Shown: positions 59,493 to 64,000 of the stretch, one piece after another
Position numbering within the stretch: the first letter of the stretch is position 1
Layout of the letters: each line of letters opens with the position of its first letter
NCBI GenBank assembly: GCA_013397695.1
Contig: VYZI01000736.1
Location: 148,407-212,406 of the forward strand
Source: Centropus unirufus
Lineage: Eukaryota; Chordata; Aves; Cuculiformes; Centropidae
Reading direction: 5' to 3'
Length of the DNA: 64,000 nt
The notes under the pieces: generated by a model
Databases searched by the model: none
What the model was told of the DNA's origin: nothing
The model's input: the letters and a program-made list of their open reading frames with translations, nothing else
Program-made: the position numbers and the translations under genes

Positions 59493-60088
59493 GGAAACAT
59501 GGTAGAAGTTTGTAACCCAACACTGGGTGCACAACTCTGATGCCAGAGCATACGCAGTTACTACTGAAACACGGGAGTGTTTCGGACAATTGCTGTAATA
59601 AAACACACAATTCTCATACTCCAATACCAGGACACTACAGCAATCTCAAGAATCAAAGTTACATCCAAGGAATTCTCTGCACTTACAACTGACCCCACAG
59701 TGTAATCTACCTAGATAAGATTAATAGATATAGTATGGGAAATTGAAAATCCTTGCTCCATAGATGTATGAACATGTCAAGTCTTTTATAAATAAACATC
59801 CAGTGAAGAGAAAAATTACATTTCTAGTTCATATTTATACATAAAGTACTAACAGCAATGGGTGGAAAATTGCACACAGGCTGCCCCAAGCCAGGCAGCC
59901 AGCTTGGAGCAGCCCATCCAATTGAATATTGAATACACACAGGACAAACAAGTCACTAACATACATTGCGCATTTACAAGAGATCAACTACCAAATTGGG
60001 ACAACTGTACACATTGGAGATCATTGTCATTCTGGAGCTTGTTTTTCAAGGTGGATTTGTTACATCTCTTTACATCATACTGCAAGAT

Positions 60089-61622
60089 TTACTTTGTGGA
60101 GAGGATAAGGGCAACGATGAGGCCATAGAGACCCAAGACTTCAGCGAAGATCAAGATCAGGATCATGCCCACAAATAACCTGGGCTGCTGTGCCGTTCCC
60201 CGAACACCGGCATCTCCCACGATGCCAATGGCAAAGCCAGCAGCCAGACCACTGAGGCCCACGCTCAAGCCAGCACCCAGCTGCAGGAAGCTCCTGTAGG
60301 ACAGAGATTGAGAGTTTCAGTGGCAACAGCACACCCAGCCCCTTCACTTCAGGCTCTTTTTTGCAGTCCTCAATGGATACACAAATTCCCATTTACAGGG
60401 AGCAGGAATAGCTGCTCTGCTCTTTAGGCAAGCACAGCGCCTCTCAAGCAGATGCTTCCCAAGGCTCCAAGCTCTGACACAGAAACTGGCAGCTAGACAA
60501 GATCTCTAGCTGACACCCAGTCCTGGCCCTTACACAAAGCTCAGCTCCTGGACCCATGAGCTCACCTGGCCACCCAGCTCCTCCATCGCACCTTCCAGCA
60601 GCACAGGCTTGGCACACACAGCCTGCAGCGACCCCTGCCCCACAGTGCTGTCACCTGGAAGCACCGCTTCTGCCTCCCAGCTTCAGCAGCCTCATCACTC
60701 AGCCCCAGCACATCCAGGTGATTGCTAGGCCCCTTGCACTGAAAGAGCTGCATGGGAAGGGTCTGGTTTCCAGGCAGGATCACTTGTGGAGCCATCCCTA
60801 GCAGCACCTGGCAACCACAAAGGAGCTTTTGTACCTGCTGTTTTAGATCACAGCATGTTAGGCCAACCATACTGCCCATCAGCTGTAGTTCATGCAACAC
60901 AGATCTACTGCTAGACCCCAGCATTGTTCTATTCTGAGAGGCTGCAAGCCAGCTCCAGCTACTCTGAAAAGACAAGAGCAGATTAAATTTCAGACTGCAG
61001 CTGGTGGAGAGGCCTGATGTCTGGCCTGAGGCTTGATTTACCAGCACATAAGGCAGCAAGCAATATTAATTATTCACTTACATCACCCAGGCAACAAAAA
61101 TACTTAAGAGTCTTGGGAAGAACTGTGTACTCCAGGTGAGGAAAGTGGCCCCATAAGCCAAGCAGAGCCTCCTCTCTCTGCACATGGTTTCTTTCTAGCC
61201 ATAAACTGCATAGTTTACCCCAACAGTGATGTCCAAGCCATCAGCTCAGAAGGCAACCAACCAAGCCATGGCACCACTAAGGCCCAGGGGCAGGCCAGGG
61301 GAGCAAAACCCATCCCTACTGCCATGGCCTGGTGTGGAGCACCTAACACTGACAGCCCTTCCTGGCGCCTGAAGCACAACCTGCCTGCTCAGCAGTGCCC
61401 ACACAGTGATGGAACAAACAGAAGAGGAAGCCACTTACTTGAATAGTGTGATGGAAGGTGAGAGAGCATTGGCAATGAGGACAGCCACTACAAGGCCATA
61501 GATTGCAATGATTCCCGCCATGACCACAGGGATGATGGACTTCATGATGAGCTCAGGCCTCATGACAGACATGGCTGCAATCCCTGTGCCACTCTTCGCT
61601 GTTCCATAGGCAGCTCCCAAGG
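60089..61622 (-). CDS. ATP6V0C: V-type proton ATPase 16 kDa proteolipid subunit c, last two exons
   Basis: Proton-carrying proteolipid of the membrane c-ring in V-ATPase of lysosomes and other acidic organelles. Exon 61622-61439 begins ALGAAYGTAKSGTGIAAMSV and carries VMAGIIAIYGLVVAVLIANA. Exon 60293-60089 carries SFLQLGAGLSVGLSGLAAGF, GDAGVRGTAQQPRLFVGMIL and IFAEVLGLYGLIVALILSTK, then TAA. The essential proton-binding glutamate is the E of IFAEVLG. About 129 codons are visible. The missing N-terminal exon (about 26 residues, first part of helix 1) must lie beyond 64000. The protein is almost identical to human except for the luminal loop (SPSITLFK against a more polar human loop). The gene is upstream of and co-oriented with AMDHD2. 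Confidence 0.97.
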
Positions 61623-64000
61623 CTGCAAGAGAAAAAAGTGCATTAGACATTCCCAAAGGCCAACTCCTTCACTGGGCCACAGCACCAGGAGGGCTGAGTC
61701 AGCACAGGGAGGAACTCCACAGAACTAACATGGTGCCTCAGCTGCTTGGTTTGTCACCTGGGAATGCTCTCTTATGGGGTGGGGAAGAGACCTATCCAGA
61801 GTTCAGATGAAAGCTGGATCAAGGAAAAGTTGCTGTTCAAGCAGTGCTGATAACCAAATGCCCTTTGAGGAGTTCCACTGCAGGGTATGTTCCCCAGCAG
61901 GTGTTCATTCCCTGTTTAGGAACCAAAACCCAGGATCATTCCCAATCCTACCTCATCACCTGATTCAGTGTTCCCTGAGCCCAAAAGCCAAGTCTTGACT
62001 CCACTGAGAAAACCCAGCAAAGCTCACCTTTCTACCATAGCAGGATTAGCCCCACCAAAAGCCAGACTTTACACTCATGGAAACTTTGACCCACATTCTG
62101 ATGCACCCAATGTTCAACCAGGCACCTTCACAGGGCCTCTCATCGCACAAAACCTTTCTGCCAAAGCTCCTGCCTGGGGCCAAACTCCAGCTTCACCAGG
62201 CATACTGAGAAAACTTGCCTGTTGTTGCTGCACTTCATTTTTTAGAGGAAGGACACCCTCTTTGTGTGCCAACATCACCAGTGAAAGATTCAGGTCCAAG
62301 CACTGGAACTGCAGGGGATGGCTTGCAGGTTAGAGGGCCACAACCATCCCACCCCTAAGGGGCACTGATCTCTGGAGTGAACACTTGAGCAGAGACCAAC
62401 ATAAACAAGTTGTCTTCCAAGTAGAAAGTGGGCTCAGCACCTCCGGCTAACAACTCTCAGAACTGCAAAGGCACCAACCTGAAAAGTAACTTTCCCTAGA
62501 AAAGTTTGTGTTACTCTCACAAAAGCCTCCACAAATCCCAGAGGAACCTGGCCAGGCTGGAGAGGTGGGCTGTGCAAGCCTCAGGAGTTCCAGCAAGGCC
62601 TGCAGCAAGGTCCTGCACCTGGGTCAGGGCAATCCCAGTATAAATCCAGGCTGGGCAGAGAATGGATTGGGAGGAGCTCTGAGGAGGACTTGGGGCGCTG
62701 GAGGATGAGAACCTCAACAGGAGCCCACAACATTCACATGCAGCCAAAAAAACCAACCGTCTTGGGCTGCATCCAGGGCAGTGGGACCAGCAGGGGCAGG
62801 GAGGGGATTCTAACCCTCTGCTCTTATGAGATCCCACCTGGAGCTCTGTCTCCAGGTTTGGAATCCCCAACACACAGATTCCAGGTTCTGGATCTGTTGG
62901 AATGAGATGATCCAAGGGCGGAGAGCAACTCCCATACGAGGCCAGGCTGAGAAAGCTGGGTGGGGCTGCTCAGCATCGAGAAGCATAGGCTCCAGGGGGA
63001 CCTTAGAGCAGCTTCCAGTACTGAAAGGGGCTCCAGGAAAGCTGGAGAGGGGCTCTTGATCAGGGAGGGCAGGGATAGGATGAAGGGGAACAGTTTTAAT
63101 CTGCAAGAGGGGAGAGTGAGATGAGATCTTGGGGAGAAATGTGTTTTGCTGTGAGGGCGGGGAGGCCCTGGCCCAGGATGCCCAACATAGTGGTGTCTGC
63201 CTCATCCCTGGAGGTGCTCCAGGTGAGGGTGGATAGGGCTTCATGCACCCTAATCCAGTGGGAGGTGCCCTTGCCCATGGCAGAGGGCTTTGAGGTCCCT
63301 TCTGACTCAAACCACTCTGGGATTCTATGAAATACATTATTCGTTGATTCTGAAGTTCTTGGAAAGACCCCTTTCCTTCCACCATTGCTCTGGAGTACTC
63401 TAGGAATCCCTTAATTCTGGACTGCACTTACTATCTCCCAAGAGGTGACACGCAGCTCTGCAGCCATCCAGGTCTAAGCCCTTGAAGCAGTACCGCAAGC
63501 TATATGGGAGGGTGGGCAGCCTCCTTTCCAGACACCACGAGGATGATACTCAAAGGTCACACACCCTGTGTTGAGCATCAAAATGTTCCCACCCACTCTA
63601 AAAGGCTAAAGGCTACTGGAGCATTAAAACCACAGGGATACTCCATTTCCATACTGCTGGGAGCCTCAGTGGTGTTTGCTCCACTCAAAACCTAATGCTT
63701 CTACAAGCATCCAAGTGCCAGCTGCTGTACTTTAACCAGAAGAGCTGCTGCATGGTACTTGGCAGGTTTCAGATACACGCCTTCCTGCTGCTTGCATGGT
63801 GTTTCCACACAGCCCATTCTCAAGTCAGAACCTGAGCAGCAATCATCCTGGCTTTGCACTGAGACGAATGCAGGCAGTGTCTAACCCCGCACACCATCAG
63901 AAGAGAGTTCAGGTTTTTGTAACTGAACCCAAAGGGAAAGCCTACGTCGCCTACAAACTGGTTCCATCCCAGCAAAGCTCCTGTGCCTCTCCTGTCAGGG
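61623..64000. other. ATP6V0C first intron
   Basis: No first exon of ATP6V0C was found here, so the stretch is most likely intron 1. It contains one CR1 copy at 62575-63335. The rest is unique DNA with no ORF I can support. Confidence 0.6.
62575..63335 (+). mobile_element. CR1 LINE 3' portion
   Basis: Forward CR1 starting in the reverse-transcriptase end ('agcaaggtcctgcacctggg', the KVLHLG region), through 'agcttccagtactgaaaggg' and 'agtgggaggtgcccttgccc', to tail 'ctctgggattctatgaaat' at about 63317-63335. Confidence 0.9.

Noticed and set aside
59018..59540. Two overlapping plus-strand ORFs of about 150 codons
   Set aside because: They overlap the ATP6V0C polyadenylation region, have no known motif, and no supporting splice sites were found.
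1..64000. CRISPR arrays, tRNA or rRNA genes, integrated viral genes
   Set aside because: No regularly spaced repeats, no cloverleaf or rRNA-like sequence, and no retroviral or other viral domain were seen; the only reverse transcriptase remnants are CR1.

Overview
The window is nuclear DNA of a bird, probably a non-galliform one. Multi-exon GT-AG genes resemble vertebrate orthologues, and about fifteen CR1 LINE copies carry the avian 3' tail (ATTCTRTG repeats after a 'ggttgggaagg'-type 3' end). CpG-rich promoters and two N gaps (28524-28735 and 53023-53037) are typical of a draft avian assembly. Exon coordinates were read by hand from splice sites, codon phase and remembered human protein sequences; no search was run.

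Layout, left to right: the 3' two thirds of SEC14L5 (+, 3473-10293); NAGPA (-, 15836-28170, all exons except the signal-peptide exon); an internal part of ALG1 (+, 32011-35143); one secure exon of EEF2KMT (-, 36143-36292); a UPF0488/C8orf33 homologue (-, 38488-43223, first exon uncertain); a complete 409-codon AMDHD2 (-, 46418-52695); and the last two exons of ATP6V0C (-, 60089-61622, first exon beyond the right edge). SEC14L5-NAGPA-ALG1-EEF2KMT follows human 16p13.3 order. ATP6V0C then AMDHD2 also keep human order and orientation, but in human these two blocks lie megabases apart and C8orf33 is on chromosome 8.

The genes share themes rather than forming one pathway. ALG1 starts N-glycan mannosylation at the ER. 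NAGPA uncovers mannose-6-phosphate on lysosomal enzymes in the trans-Golgi. AMDHD2 deacetylates GlcNAc-6-phosphate in the hexosamine pathway. ATP6V0C is the V-ATPase proton-carrying ring subunit. SEC14L5 is a putative lipid-transfer protein.

The most interesting points are: (1) the UPF0488 gene reads as two head-to-tail copies of the whole family unit; (2) ALG1 and EEF2KMT are each represented by only part of their exons although most of the affected interval has no N gap; (3) NAGPA has an apparent extra EGF exon and lacks the C-terminal NPF signal; (4) the AMDHD2 promoter has two CACGTGAC boxes; (5) a phase-compatible chain of four unassigned candidate exons lies downstream of SEC14L5. I found no CRISPR array, tRNA, rRNA or viral gene.
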